Shown here piece by piece: positions 52,348 through 60,773 of a DNA stretch of 64,000 bases. The notes under the pieces were generated by a model. The model saw nothing but the letters and a program-made list of their open reading frames with translations, had not been told where the DNA came from and did no database searches. The number at the start of each line of letters is the position of its first letter. Positions within the stretch are counted from its first letter, which is position 1. Made by a program: the position numbers and the translations under genes. Origin of the DNA: Jatrophihabitans sp035642535 (GTDB lineage Bacteria; Actinomycetota; Actinomycetes; Mycobacteriales; Jatrophihabitantaceae); the NCBI GenBank assembly GCA_035642535.1, contig DASQSE010000024.1:1-64000 (forward strand), given 5' to 3'.

Positions 52348-53035
52348 GAGTACCGACGCGCGGCGTCTTCGCGCGCCCTGGCTGGCCGACCAAGCTGCAC
52401 TCAACGCGACACCGGTTCAGCGGCATCGCGCCTGAGCAGCTCCCCGCTGTCCACCCGTTGCACTGGATGAACGGTCGCCGCCTTGAGAGGTTTGAAGGCG
52501 ACGCGTGTCCCTAACGGCATGTCCCCGCTGTCGATCTTGTGCGGTTCCTGCGCGATGATGACGAAAGTCGCACAAGATCGCTGGGAACGACAGCCGCGTG
52601 TCATCGGCTACAGATACGTTGATCTTGGTCGTGGGCAGGGCCGGAACGAATCAGCTGCGCGGTTACCCGCGCGCTCGCCGGACGCATATCGCCTGATACG
52701 CGGAGGCATTGCGCAGGTACGCGGTCCAATCTCGGCGCGCTGGATACCCAGGCACGCGGTCGCGCCTGTCCATGAATCTGTCCACGAACTGCCGTCCCCG
52801 CAAGGCGCTCTTGGGACTGACGACACACGCTGGGCCACTGTGTGCACCGCCAGACACGCCGCTCGGCGTACCGCGTCCGGCTGTTAACCGGCAGGCTACT
52901 GGTTCGAGTCCAGTCGGGGGAGCCACCTCCAGGCCAGGTATTCCGGACGTCTCGGGCTCGGGTCAACACCTCGGCTCGATCAATGTCCATATCGGTGTCA
53001 TTGACTGGAGGTCTGCGACGCCGAGCCGGTGGCGA
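52348..53035. other. Island right border, no gene
   Basis: 688 bp without a supported gene. Frames across 52873-52946 are spurious translations of the tRNA-like repeat. The border repeat is listed separately. Just outside it, TGTCCATATCGGTGTC at 52984-52999 resembles TGTCCATGTCGGTGTC at 30999-31014, the leader of the integrase remnant, at nearly the same distance from the repeat. Confidence 0.6.
52873..52946 (+). repeat. Right attachment repeat, partial tRNA-Asn (attR-like)
   Basis: 74 bp matching 30887-30960 with three mismatches (C at 52896, 52927 and 52936). It contains the anticodon stem-loop CTGTTAA, the T arm, acceptor 3' strand and CCA of tRNA-Asn, but not the 5' half, so it cannot make a tRNA. 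Confidence 0.9.
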
Positions 53036-53974
53036 TCAGCCCTTCAGCGACTTGCGGATCGCCCCCGCGACCTTGATGCCGAGCTTGATGCCGGTGCCGG
53101 CCGGCACGAAGTCGAGCGCGGCCCAGATCGCCGCCTCGGCCGCGTTGCGCGCGGGTGCGCCGCCGAACCAGCGCATGAGTCGCTCCCAGAAGCCCTGCGG
53201 ATCGCCCTCGGTGAGCTTCGCGGCCTCCTCCGGGTCGACGTCCTCCTCCTGCACGAGTGTCCGCTGCAGCTCCCCAATGGCCGCCATCACCTCGGCGTTG
53301 CCCTCGACTATGAGCCGTTCCAGCCGGCTACTTGCGGCCCGGAACTCGGCGCGGAAGTCCGCCACCTCCTGCGCGAGAGCGCTCAGCGCAGCTTGCACTC
53401 CGTCGAGGCCGGCCTCGTTGCGCCCGAACTCCTCCAGCACGCGCAGCACGAACGATGAGCCCACCCTAATCACGTCGACGTGCCTGACGCCGCGCTCGTC
53501 GTCCTCGCCCGCGAGGGTGATCCAGCCCGCCTCGCGCTCCAGCACCCGCGCGAGGTCGCGATCGAGCCCGACGTCCTCAACGCAGTCCTCGATGAATCCG
53601 AGCAGTTCCGTATCCGGGTTCTCGAGCCCGGCGTGGATCGCGTAGCGCAGCGCGAACGACTCGAGGAAGAACAGCGGCAACGCCATCGTGTCGCCGAGAA
53701 TCCGGCCGCGCGCGGCTGCCAGATACTGCGTGATCGGCGTCGTGAGTGCACCCAAGTTGCTGGTCAGCTGGCCCTGTGTTTCCGGCACCACGAGGTCATC
53801 GAGGCCGAGCTCGTCTATGAGGCGCTGTGCCTCGACCCGCAGCTCGCCGTACCGCTCCTCCCGCTGAGGCCAGCACAGCTGCTCGAGCGTCATCGCAAGC
53901 TGCATCGACGTCATCGCGGTGTCGGTCAGCCGCCCGATCATCGCGAGCAACTCGTCGGCGTACTCATGTTGCAA
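53036..53974 (-). CDS. Unknown 312-residue helical protein at the island border
   Basis: 312 residues from ATG at 53974. Mostly helical: MQHEYADELLAMIGRLTDTAMTSMQLAMTLEQL, a middle with a hydrophobic ARGRILGDTMALPLFFLESFALRYAIHAGL, a coiled-coil-like GVQAALSALAQEVADFRAEFRAASSRLERLIVEGN (about 195-230), and an amphipathic or membrane-touching C terminus FWERLMRWFGG...AIWAALDFVPAGTGIKLGIKVAGAIRKSL. Good codon bias. No family recognised and no catalytic motif. Its end is only 90 bp from the attachment repeat, a place where accessory and defence genes often sit; any such role is speculation. Confidence 0.75.
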   Translation of the reverse strand: MQHEYADELLAMIGRLTDTAMTSMQLAMTLEQLCWPQREERYGELRVEAQRLIDELGLDDLVVPETQGQLTSNLGALTTPITQYLAAARGRILGDTMALPLFFLESFALRYAIHAGLENPDTELLGFIEDCVEDVGLDRDLARVLEREAGWITLAGEDDERGVRHVDVIRVGSSFVLRVLEEFGRNEAGLDGVQAALSALAQEVADFRAEFRAASSRLERLIVEGNAEVMAAIGELQRTLVQEEDVDPEEAAKLTEGDPQGFWERLMRWFGGAPARNAAEAAIWAALDFVPAGTGIKLGIKVAGAIRKSLKG

Positions 53975-54302
53975 TCCCAGATCAGCGCGTTACGGACCAC
54001 ACCGGACTCCCCGTCACACTGATTACGATCATCGGTCGCCTCCGACTCAGCCCGACGAGTCCACCAGGGTGACCAACCGAGCGATCCCAATGTAAGGTCC
54101 GCGAAGGCTGCCAGGTACACCAGATCGCGGCTCAGCCATCCAGCTCCGTCCGCCGCTGGACGCGCGCGCCGCGGAGCCAGCGCTCGCGGCGTCCTCGACC
54201 GCACCGCACGAGTCCACGGGAGCCTTCGCCCTGCGTCCTGGCGAATGACGAACGATGACCGCGACACCAATGATGTTGCCGTCACGGCACTAGGATCCGG
54301 GT
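53975..54302. other. Intergenic, nothing recognised
   Basis: 328 bp between divergent genes. No family-like frame. Should contain both promoters. Confidence 0.4.
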
Positions 54303-54653
54303 GTGGAACAGCTCGATCGAGTCGAGCCCGTGCTCATGGTGCGGGACGTGAGCCGAGCCTTGGCTTTCTACGCCCAGCTCGGGTTCGAGGAGGTCTTTCG
54401 CGACGACAACGCGCCGATGTTTGCGATGGTGGCGCGCGGTGGAGTGTGTCTTGCGATGCAGTGGCACGACTATGTCGGCGTTGCCGGCGATCGACCTGTC
54501 CTGCGGTTCCCGACGCAAGACGTCGACGCCTTATCGGAGGAGTTCGGCGGGGTTGTCGATCGCACCGAGGTCACCGACACCAACTGGGGCACACGTGAGT
54601 TCCACGTGCGCGATGTGGACGGCAACGGCTTGCAGTTCTACGCCGACTTGTAG
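54303..54653 (+). CDS. VOC/glyoxalase-fold protein
   Basis: 116 residues from GTG. EPVLMVRDVSRALAFYAQLGFEEVFRDD, FAMVARGGVCLAMQWHD and GTREFHVRDVDGNGLQFYADL show the two beta-alpha-beta-beta-beta halves of a vicinal-oxygen-chelate protein, of the bleomycin-resistance/glyoxalase group. The metal or ligand site (REFHVRDVDGNGLQF) has the final His/Glu region only partly canonical. Could bind an antibiotic or act as a small lyase/dioxygenase; not resolvable. Confidence 0.85.
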   Translation: MEQLDRVEPVLMVRDVSRALAFYAQLGFEEVFRDDNAPMFAMVARGGVCLAMQWHDYVGVAGDRPVLRFPTQDVDALSEEFGGVVDRTEVTDTNWGTREFHVRDVDGNGLQFYADL

Positions 54654-54748
54654 CTCCAACTCGTACAAGATCGTTATCACAGGGGCATGCGCGGCGTACC
54701 CGATGCGTTCAGCTCAACGCTCCGATGGCGCCTGGCGCTGACGGCTGG

Positions 54749-55441
54749 TCAACGGTGCCGGGAGCCGCCGTCGACATGGATTGTCTCGCCGGTGACGTAT
54801 CCGGCGCCCAGCAGCCACAATGCCGCGTCAGCGACGTCGTCCAGCGAGCCGTGCCGGCCCACCAGTCCGCCTGCCGCACTGCGGGTAAGCAGTTCCGCCT
54901 TGCCTTCGGCCCCCAGGCCGTCCCACGCGCCCGAGTCGACGACACCGGGCGCGATGACGTTGACACGCAACGGCGCTATCTCAACCGCGAGATGCCGCGC
55001 TGTGTACTCGAGTGCGCCGTTCGCGATGCCCTTCACCGCAGTCCCGGGCTTGGGCTTCCAACCAACGATGCCCGAAAAGAATAGGAACGAGCCGCCGGGG
55101 CGCATGCAGGGCGCGAAGTGCTTGGCGAGTAGCAGTGGGCCGAACACCTTCGCCGCGAAGGCGGCGACGAGCTCGTCGTACTCCAGCAGGGTGATCGGCA
55201 CGTCGTGGTGGGCCGATGCCGTGCTGACGACATGGTCGATCTCGCCCCCCTGGGCAGCAGCAGCGGCGATGCTCGCCTCGTCCAGCACGTCGATCCGGGT
55301 TGTGTCGCCGGTCGGCGCCCGCGTGCCGACCATCACCTCGGCGCCAGCGGCATGCGCGCGTCGGGCGATCTCCGCGCCGATGCCGCGCCCGCCGCCGACG
55401 ATCAGTATCCGCTTGCCCGTCAGGGTCTGTGTGTTCGCCAT
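54749..55441 (-). CDS. SDR-family protein lacking the catalytic tyrosine
   Basis: 230 residues from ATG at 55441. GKRILIVGGGRGIGAEIARRA (16-22 GGGRGIG) binds NAD(P); Ser123 is in LFFSGIVGWKPKPGTAVKGIANGALEYTARHLAVEIAPLRVNVIAPGVV. In classical SDRs Tyr lies 13 residues after Ser and Lys 4 further; here those places are Val136 and Ala140, so the usual catalysis is not possible. The rest, including the C-terminal GETIHVDGG, is intact, and this Tyr-less subgroup is a recognised kind of SDR. Divergent from an HxlR regulator with a shared operator. Confidence 0.88.
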   Translation of the reverse strand: MANTQTLTGKRILIVGGGRGIGAEIARRAHAAGAEVMVGTRAPTGDTTRIDVLDEASIAAAAAQGGEIDHVVSTASAHHDVPITLLEYDELVAAFAAKVFGPLLLAKHFAPCMRPGGSFLFFSGIVGWKPKPGTAVKGIANGALEYTARHLAVEIAPLRVNVIAPGVVDSGAWDGLGAEGKAELLTRSAAGGLVGRHGSLDDVADAALWLLGAGYVTGETIHVDGGSRHR

Positions 55442-55497
55442 GGGAACGAAGGTATAGTTTGTATACCGGTATCTACAACGTGACCGGCGAGGCCCAG
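55442..55497. promoter_or_regulatory. SDR/hxlR intergenic operator
   Basis: Three GGTAT half sites overlap here: GGTATA (55451-55456), spacer GTTTG, TATACC (55462-55467), and ATACCGGTAT (55463-55472), a perfect 10-bp palindrome sharing the middle half site. Placed between divergent starts 56 bp apart, it is an excellent candidate for the binding site of the adjacent HxlR protein, repressing both genes. Confidence 0.75.
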
Positions 55498-55863
55498 ATG
55501 AGCAGTGCTTATAACGTCATGGCGGCCACCTGCCCGAGCCGCACAGTGCTGCATCGCATCGGTGCCCGATGGACCGTGTTCGTCGTCAACGCGCTGGCGA
55601 CGCGTCCGCTGCGGTTCACCGAACTGAAAGCGCACATCCGGGGCATCACATCCAAAGCGCTCACCGAGACGCTGCGCGCGATGGAATACGACGGGCTGAT
55701 CTCGCGCACCGAGCACGGCGGCAACCCACCGCACGTGGAGTACGCACTCACCGAACTCGGCGAATCGCTGCTGCTGCCGCTGCGCGCGGTCCGAGAGTGG
55801 GCCGAGACCCACGTTCCGGAGATCGAACGCGCCCGGCAAGCGGCAGCACGCCGTCGTCGGTGA
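55498..55863 (+). CDS. HxlR-family winged-helix regulator
   Basis: 121 residues from ATG at 55498; an open frame continues upstream through the operator but has no start signal. TCPSRTVLHRIGARWTVFVVNALATRPLRFTELKAHIRGITSKALTETLRAMEYDGLISRTEHGGNPPHVEYALTELGESLLLPL is the full HxlR wing-helix domain, with the conserved Cys12 at the N terminus used as a redox/electrophile sensor in several members. It likely senses a reactive compound and controls itself and the divergent SDR gene. Confidence 0.93.
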   Translation: MSSAYNVMAATCPSRTVLHRIGARWTVFVVNALATRPLRFTELKAHIRGITSKALTETLRAMEYDGLISRTEHGGNPPHVEYALTELGESLLLPLRAVREWAETHVPEIERARQAAARRRR

Positions 55864-56525
55864 GGCATCGTGTCCGACCGGACCCTAGCTGGCATTTCGC
55901 ACCGGGTCGCTGGCAGCTAGCGACAAGGAACCGCCCTTGCATCATCTACAGCGTGAACCGAATCTGGGCGACGCGATGTCCGTCGCGGAAGGCCTGGACG
56001 GTGACTGACCCAGATGCAGTGGGACCGCCATGCACCCGTCCCAGCATGAGCGCGGTTAACCCGCGCCCGGAACAGGCGGTCGCGATTGCGACCGTCGCAA
56101 TCCGGGGCGGTGCCGCGACGACCACGGTTGCACCCTGAGCGCAGTTGCGACTGACGATCAGCACGTCGGAGAGCCGCTGCACCTTTGAAAGCTCCCTGAG
56201 CCGAGGCGGGAGCCGGTTCGTCATCGGGGCCACGCCCGACGGCTGACCACGCAGCTGCCCCAGCTCGGTTCGCCCGAATGTCGAGTTCATAGCGGGCAGC
56301 AGCTGCTGACCACACCAGCTGATGCCCGCATGCGCCGCGCCGTCGGACGACGACAACGCCGAACCGCTACCACCTGATGTGCATGCCGACACCGGCAGCA
56401 GCTCAGATCAGCGCGGGCATGAAAGGCGACGACGAGCCTCACACATATGTAGACGAGGCGCGAGCCTGGCAGGGTTCCGATACTCACCGTGTCTGCCGCG
56501 ACTCGATTCCCCGGCGCGCGAGCGC
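55864..56525. other. Gene-poor region with one possible lipoprotein remnant
   Basis: About 660 bp. Minus strand 55946-56392 has an open frame (148 codons) reading from SACTSGGSGSALSSSDG, like the mature start of a lipoprotein, to SGSVTVQAFRDGHRVAQIRFTL, which looks like a beta strand end. No signal peptide is in frame; an in-frame TGA lies a few codons before the Cys. It may be a lipoprotein gene with a broken start. No family known. Confidence 0.4.
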
Positions 56526-57011
56526 TCAGCAAGCCAGAGCCACCTGCCACCGCCCCATCCCGGCCGGCTTGTCGGAGAAGGCCTCAAGCGGGGCGGTCTT
56601 GAAGCGGGCAGTTCCAGATCCTGGTTCGTTGAGGAGTGCATCGACTTCGTGTTCTGCCGAGGCGACCTCCGCGCCGGGGATGCGCAGATGGATCTCGACG
56701 TGCCAGCCGCCGAGCAGGCGAGGATCTGTCCAAGCCAGGCAGGCGCGGGCCTGCGCTGTTCCGGCGAAGAACCGAGGTGCTCGATACTGCGTGGCGATAC
56801 CGACGCCGGAATAGTCGATGATCAGCGCGATTTCGCGCGCTGCTGAAGACGCATTCGGCGAGGACGGGCCTGCGGTCGAACGCGATGAGCGTGGCTCCGA
56901 GGAGGTCGCCGAGTGACGCGGCGAGCCGGTGCAAGCCGACGTTGTGCCGAGGACAACGCAGAGTGCGGCGGCAATGCCCGGGCGCACCACACGTCGAACG
57001 TGTCGATTCAT
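56526..57011 (-). CDS. Lipoprotein of unknown function
   Basis: 161 residues from ATG at 57011. Signal RRVVRPGIAAALCVVLGTTSACTGS with lipobox TSAC (Cys27). After a Ser-rich linker comes EIALIIDYSGVGIATQYRAPRFFAGTAQARACLAWTDPRLLGGWHVEIHLRIPGAEVASAEHEVDALLNEPGSGTARFKTAPLEAF, a small alpha/beta domain with no family I can name. Longer frames upstream are shadows. Probably attached to the outer face of the membrane. Confidence 0.7.
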   Translation of the reverse strand: MNRHVRRVVRPGIAAALCVVLGTTSACTGSPRHSATSSEPRSSRSTAGPSSPNASSAAREIALIIDYSGVGIATQYRAPRFFAGTAQARACLAWTDPRLLGGWHVEIHLRIPGAEVASAEHEVDALLNEPGSGTARFKTAPLEAFSDKPAGMGRWQVALAC

Positions 57012-57495
57012 CCACTCGCGATCGCCGAGCTTCGAATGTTTAGCGCGTGCAGCGGGTCGGCGAGCCCTCTTGGAGGTGAGTGAGCGCCCGCGAGAGCACC
57101 GACAGGCAGGGCGCGCGCCAGCGCACCATCTGCCTGACCTCGCCGGTGAGCTCCAGCTCGGCAACGAAAGGGATCCGAGGCGTGACTGCGCGATGTAGGG
57201 CGATTCTCGAAGGACTTGCCCTTCGCTGCGTTGTGCGATCGCGCATAACCTGCCGCGCTGAACCGCAAGATCGGGCTGGTCGGTACCGCCGGGTTGCCGC
57301 TCGGCCGCGCCGATCGCGTGGAGGGCACAACGGCACATGTCGGCGATTCTGCGCGATACAGGACGCGCGCGCGACCGCGCGCTGACGCTCGGTTCAGTTG
57401 CGGATTGGTGCAGCGTGAGACACGTGGGGTTGACACGAGCACGGTTGCGGATGCGAGCCTGTAGGTGCCGGAATCCTGTGATGAGGGGAGCGGGC
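57012..57495. other. Intergenic, nothing certain
   Basis: 484 bp. A minus-strand stretch near 57060-57185 reads IPFVAELELTGEVRQMVRWRAPCLSVLSRALTHL, which is protein-like but has no clear start or family. Likely promoter region for the neighbours and possible gene debris. Confidence 0.35.
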
Positions 57496-57723
57496 ATGAG
57501 TGTCGCTGCCCACGATCGACAGCGCGCACATCGCCAGCGGGCCGAGAAGGTGGCGCTGGCCAAGATCGCGGAGCGGATCGCCGGGCAGTTCCCGGAGCTG
57601 ACCGCAGAGCAGATCGAGCAGATGATTCATGGCAGGTATGACACGTTCGCCGAGGCCCGGGTGCGTGACTTCGTCCCGGTGCTGGTCGAGCGGCAGGTTC
57701 GACGCGATCTCGCCGCCGGTTAG
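57496..57723 (+). CDS. Small three-helix bundle dimerisation-domain protein
   Basis: 75 residues from ATG at 57496, preceded by GAGGGGAGCGGGC. KIAERIAGQFPELTAEQIEQMIHGRYDTFAEARVRDFVPVLVERQVRRDL is the common actinobacterial pattern LAxRFPxxxxxxVxxxVxxxxxxFxxARVRDFVPVLVER, known as a three-helix bundle dimerisation domain, often in stress-linked small proteins. Function unknown. Confidence 0.8.
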   Translation: MSVAAHDRQRAHRQRAEKVALAKIAERIAGQFPELTAEQIEQMIHGRYDTFAEARVRDFVPVLVERQVRRDLAAG

Positions 57724-58067
57724 GTAGACCGCTATCGCGGAGTTCGGACGAGTCTGCCGGCGAAGTTTCCGTCGAGACCCGTAGCACTCGCCGCGATGGT
57801 GACCAGCCGTAGGTTCACCGACCTCGCCACATGACCCCGACCGCGCGGGCGTGATCTTCACTGACCGTCGTCTTGTTGCCGGTGACCTGCCACGCAACCG
57901 CCACGCCCCTTCCTCGCTGCGAACACGCCCACCGCCCGCGTGCGCGCGCGCATGCTCGCTCGCCATATTGCGGTAGGTGCGGAGATTGCTTACACACGTA
58001 CAGGTCCTCGCGAAAGCGATCGGAAACCCGTTGGCCGACGGCCGTCTCATCCCGCAGAATCGCAGCC
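57724..58067. other. Intergenic, nothing recognised
   Basis: 344 bp before the phosphotransferase gene; no convincing gene on either strand. Confidence 0.4.
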
Positions 58068-58955
58068 GTGACAGACGGGCGCGCACGTATCGACGCGGGT
58101 CTCGTGGAGCAACTGATCGCCACGCAGTTCCCGCAGTGGCGCGACCTGCCGGTGACACCAGTCGAGCTCGACGGCTGGGACAACCGGACGTACCGGCTGG
58201 GCGATCGGATGACGGTGCGCCTGCCGACGGCCGAGTGGTATGCGCCCGCGGTCAACAAGGAAGACCGGTGGCTGCCGGTGCTGGCGCCGCAGCTGCCGGT
58301 CGAGGTGCCGGTGCCCCTGGCCAAGGGAGAGCCGGGCGAGGGGTACCCGTTCGCGTGGTCGGTGCGCCGGTGGCTCGACGGGGAGCCCGTAAGCCGCGAG
58401 AACGTCGCCGACATGACTGCGCTCGCCGTCGGCGTCGCCAAGTTCCTCCTTGCCCTACAACGCATCGACGCTACCGACGGTCCGCGGGCCGGCGCGCACA
58501 GCTTCTACCGGGGCTCCCCGCCGGCCCACTACGACGACGAGGTGCGGGACGCCCTCGCGAAGCTGGCAGGCAAGATCGACACCAGAGGCGCGGGGCAGGT
58601 CTGGGACGCGGCGCTGGCCGCCACCTGGGATGGCCCGCCGGTGTGGTTCCACGGCGATGTGGCGGTCGGCAACCTGCTCGTCCGTGACGGCCGGCTCGCT
58701 GCGGTGATCGATTTCGGGACGTCCGGTGTTGGCGATCCGGCGTGCGACCTCGTCCTCGCCTGGACGTTCCTCGATGGCGAGAGCCGCGATGCGTTCCGCC
58801 GCACGGTCGGCCAAGACGCCGGCACCTGGGCGCGGGCGCGTGGCTGGGCGTTGTGGAAGTCGCTCATTACCTTCGACGGCCCGGATCGCGCGCAGAACGA
58901 CAAGATCATCGACGAGGTCCTCGCCGATCACGAGGTGGCGCAGTCCGCGACGTGA
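58068..58955 (+). CDS. Aminoglycoside phosphotransferase-family kinase
   Basis: 295 residues from GTG at 58068; a longer upstream frame is unsupported. DGWDNRTYRLGDRMTVRLPTAEWY covers the nucleotide-binding N lobe, VWFHGDVAVGNLLVRDGRLAAVIDFGTSGVGDPACDLVLAW has the catalytic HGD and the DFG-like IDFG Mg site, and WTFLDGESRDAFRRTVG the following helix. This is the APH / homoserine-kinase-like fold. In actinobacteria many members act on antibiotics or on small alcohols; substrate not predictable. Confidence 0.9.
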   Translation: MTDGRARIDAGLVEQLIATQFPQWRDLPVTPVELDGWDNRTYRLGDRMTVRLPTAEWYAPAVNKEDRWLPVLAPQLPVEVPVPLAKGEPGEGYPFAWSVRRWLDGEPVSRENVADMTALAVGVAKFLLALQRIDATDGPRAGAHSFYRGSPPAHYDDEVRDALAKLAGKIDTRGAGQVWDAALAATWDGPPVWFHGDVAVGNLLVRDGRLAAVIDFGTSGVGDPACDLVLAWTFLDGESRDAFRRTVGQDAGTWARARGWALWKSLITFDGPDRAQNDKIIDEVLADHEVAQSAT

Positions 58956-59107
58956 TCCGCTGGCGAGCACGAACGCGGCCGCCTCTAACACGTGCATATC
59001 GACGCGCGGCACGTCCCGGAGACCGCCGGGTGCACGCCGCATGCGGCGATCAGTCGCGGCACAGACTGCGTCCAGCGGCGTGTATCGGTACGCACCATGT
59101 CCGTTGC

Positions 59108-60343
59108 TCAACGGGTTGGTGGGGCAATCTGGCCGAACCATTGCAGCGCGGCGGCGAAGCCGGCCTTGCCCGATTCGAGGTGCTGCAGGTGGCCGAGGTC
59201 GATCAGCGACACGTCGGCCGCACCGTGGTCGGTCAGCTGCTGCTGGCACAGGTAGGAGTTCTGCACAGCGACGTCCTGATCGCTGTGCGCCACGTACAGG
59301 TGCACCGGCACACGCGGCGTCCAGTCGCAGCTGACGTCGTTGGCGGCCAGCGCCGCGGCGAGGGTCCCGGTCGGGTGCTGCAGCTGGGCCAGCATGCCCC
59401 GGCGTAAGCAGCTGATCGATCGAGTCCGGCAACGCCGCGAAGATGATGTCGTCGGTGTGCCGGCCGTCGTAGAGCGGGGCCACCGTTCGGTCGTAGGGCG
59501 CCCGGAACGCGTCACTGGTCTTGTCGTAGAGGTGGTAGAGGCGGTTCCACGACGTGAGGAAGTAGCCGAGGTAGAACGCCGAGTCCTTCGGGTCGAGTTG
59601 CCCGTCGAAGATCGCCGGCAGCTCGGCGTCGGCGAGGCGATACGGGCCGCTGATCGGCGCCGATGCGGCCAGCCGGAACGATGGGTCGATTCCGTCCTGC
59701 AGCGCTCGGCCGAAGGCCATCGCGGCCTGCCGCCCTGCGAGAACCCGGTGACCAGCACGCGCGGGTCGAATGTTCGCCCGACCGACCGCACGAAGGTTCG
59801 GGCCGCCCGCAACATATCCAGCGTGGCTGTCGTTTGCGTCGATAGCTGCAGGTACGGGTGGCGGCCAGGACCGACGCCCAGGCCGAGGTAGTCGGGCAGT
59901 ACGGCGGCGTATCCGGCCGATGCGAGGGTAAGCCCCTCCGCGGAACGCCCGTGGTCGTCGACCGACGGTGCCTCGGACGCGCCCGCCATCGTGCCGTGGT
60001 CGTAACTGACCACGCGCAGCCGCCGGTCGCGGTCGCGCGGCAGACCGATGAAGCCGCTGGCCCTGGTCGGCCGCGCGTTCTCGTCGACTGTCCGGTAGAC
60101 GATTCGGTACGTGACGACGCCGTAACGCACGGCCGATGCGTCGAAGTCGTCGTTGCGCAGGGCGGCGGAGACCTCGGCGGCGGACAGGTTCTGCAGCCGA
60201 GTCACGCTGACGACGGATCCGCGTGAGACGTGGCTCGGTGGAGCGGCGGACGACGCGTAAGTAGTGGTAGCGGCGATCACGGCGGCACAGGTCAGGACGG
60301 CAGTGGTCAGGACGGCAGTGGTCCGGATCGGTTTGGAAGTCAT
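59108..60343 (-). pseudogene. Secreted lipase (LIP family), two frameshifts
   Basis: Start ATG at 60343 with signal peptide IRTTAVLTTAVLTCAAVIAATTTYASSAAPP. The frame codes YDHGTMAGASEAPSV, AAVLPDYLGLG and the nucleophile elbow VLVTGFSQGG, then breaks near 59731 (one base lost; GFSQGG should continue with a His/Gln and AAMAFGRALQDG, found in the next frame). That frame runs IDPSFRLAASAPISGPYRL ... IIFAALPDSIDQLLTP and breaks near 59398 (one base gained), restoring the first frame at MLAQLQHPTGTLAAAL ... HLQHLESG. The two shifts compensate, so about 110 residues of the middle are out of frame. Either a decaying gene or two sequence errors. Confidence 0.85.
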
Positions 60344-60428
60344 GCCTCGACGCTAAAAATGCGACGCGCCGACCTCGATGGAGTAAGGCCCCCGTTGATG
60401 GTGGAGATATGTCCCCCCATTTGCCGCG

Positions 60429-60731
60429 GTGGCTTGCGCTCAGGCCGATCCAGGATGGGCCGACGATCCCGACCTCGTCACCGCTCGATCCGCCGCCTTC
60501 GCCGTTCTCGACCGCATCGCCGCCGACCTCGCCGCGCCCAATGGGACATCGACGACGTCGCCGGGCCTCACCGTCACCGGCTGGTCGCTCAGCCACGGCC
60601 TCGCGACCCTCCTGCTCGCCGGCAACCCGACCGACCGAGTTCCCACCGACCCAGGACAGCTGACAGCCATGTTGATGAGTGGGATGACCTCACTGGGGCG
60701 AGTGGTCGGCCAGACGACAGGCCCGCCATGA
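60429..60731 (+). pseudogene. TetR regulator, C-terminal fragment
   Basis: 100 codons reading RSAAFAVLDRIAADLAAPNGTS and GLTVTGWSLSHGLATLLLAGN, typical of the ligand-binding WHG-type C-terminal domain of TetR proteins (aaWsxvHGLAxLLxxG). The helix-turn-helix and first half are missing; the space to the divergent lipase start is only 85 bp. Probably a remnant of the lipase's former regulator. GTG start is formal only. Confidence 0.65.
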
Positions 60732-60773
60732 TCGGCCGCACTCAACCCAGCGCGACCGCACTACGCCGACTGC

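Larger units (their letters stand above)
30961..52872. mobile_element. Degraded integrative genomic island at tRNA-Asn, about 22 kb
   Basis: Bounded by the 74-bp direct repeats, whose start points are 21,986 bp apart. It begins with a tyrosine integrase remnant right next to the tRNA, the usual order for tRNA-targeted elements. Cargo is a mosaic of regulators, membrane proteins, lipid-active enzymes and gene fragments; I see no relaxase, conjugation, phage structural or replication gene. With the integrase catalytic domain missing, the element can no longer excise by itself. Confidence 0.85.

Noticed and set aside
30961..52872. Prophage interpretation of the island
   Set aside because: No capsid, tail, terminase, lysis or replication genes are visible; only the integrase remnant is phage-like.
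52663..52926. Minus-strand frame reading APPTGLEPVACRLTAG across the tRNA-like repeat
   Set aside because: This is the familiar false translation that runs antisense over tRNA 3' ends; it has no homologous protein role and covers the attachment repeat.
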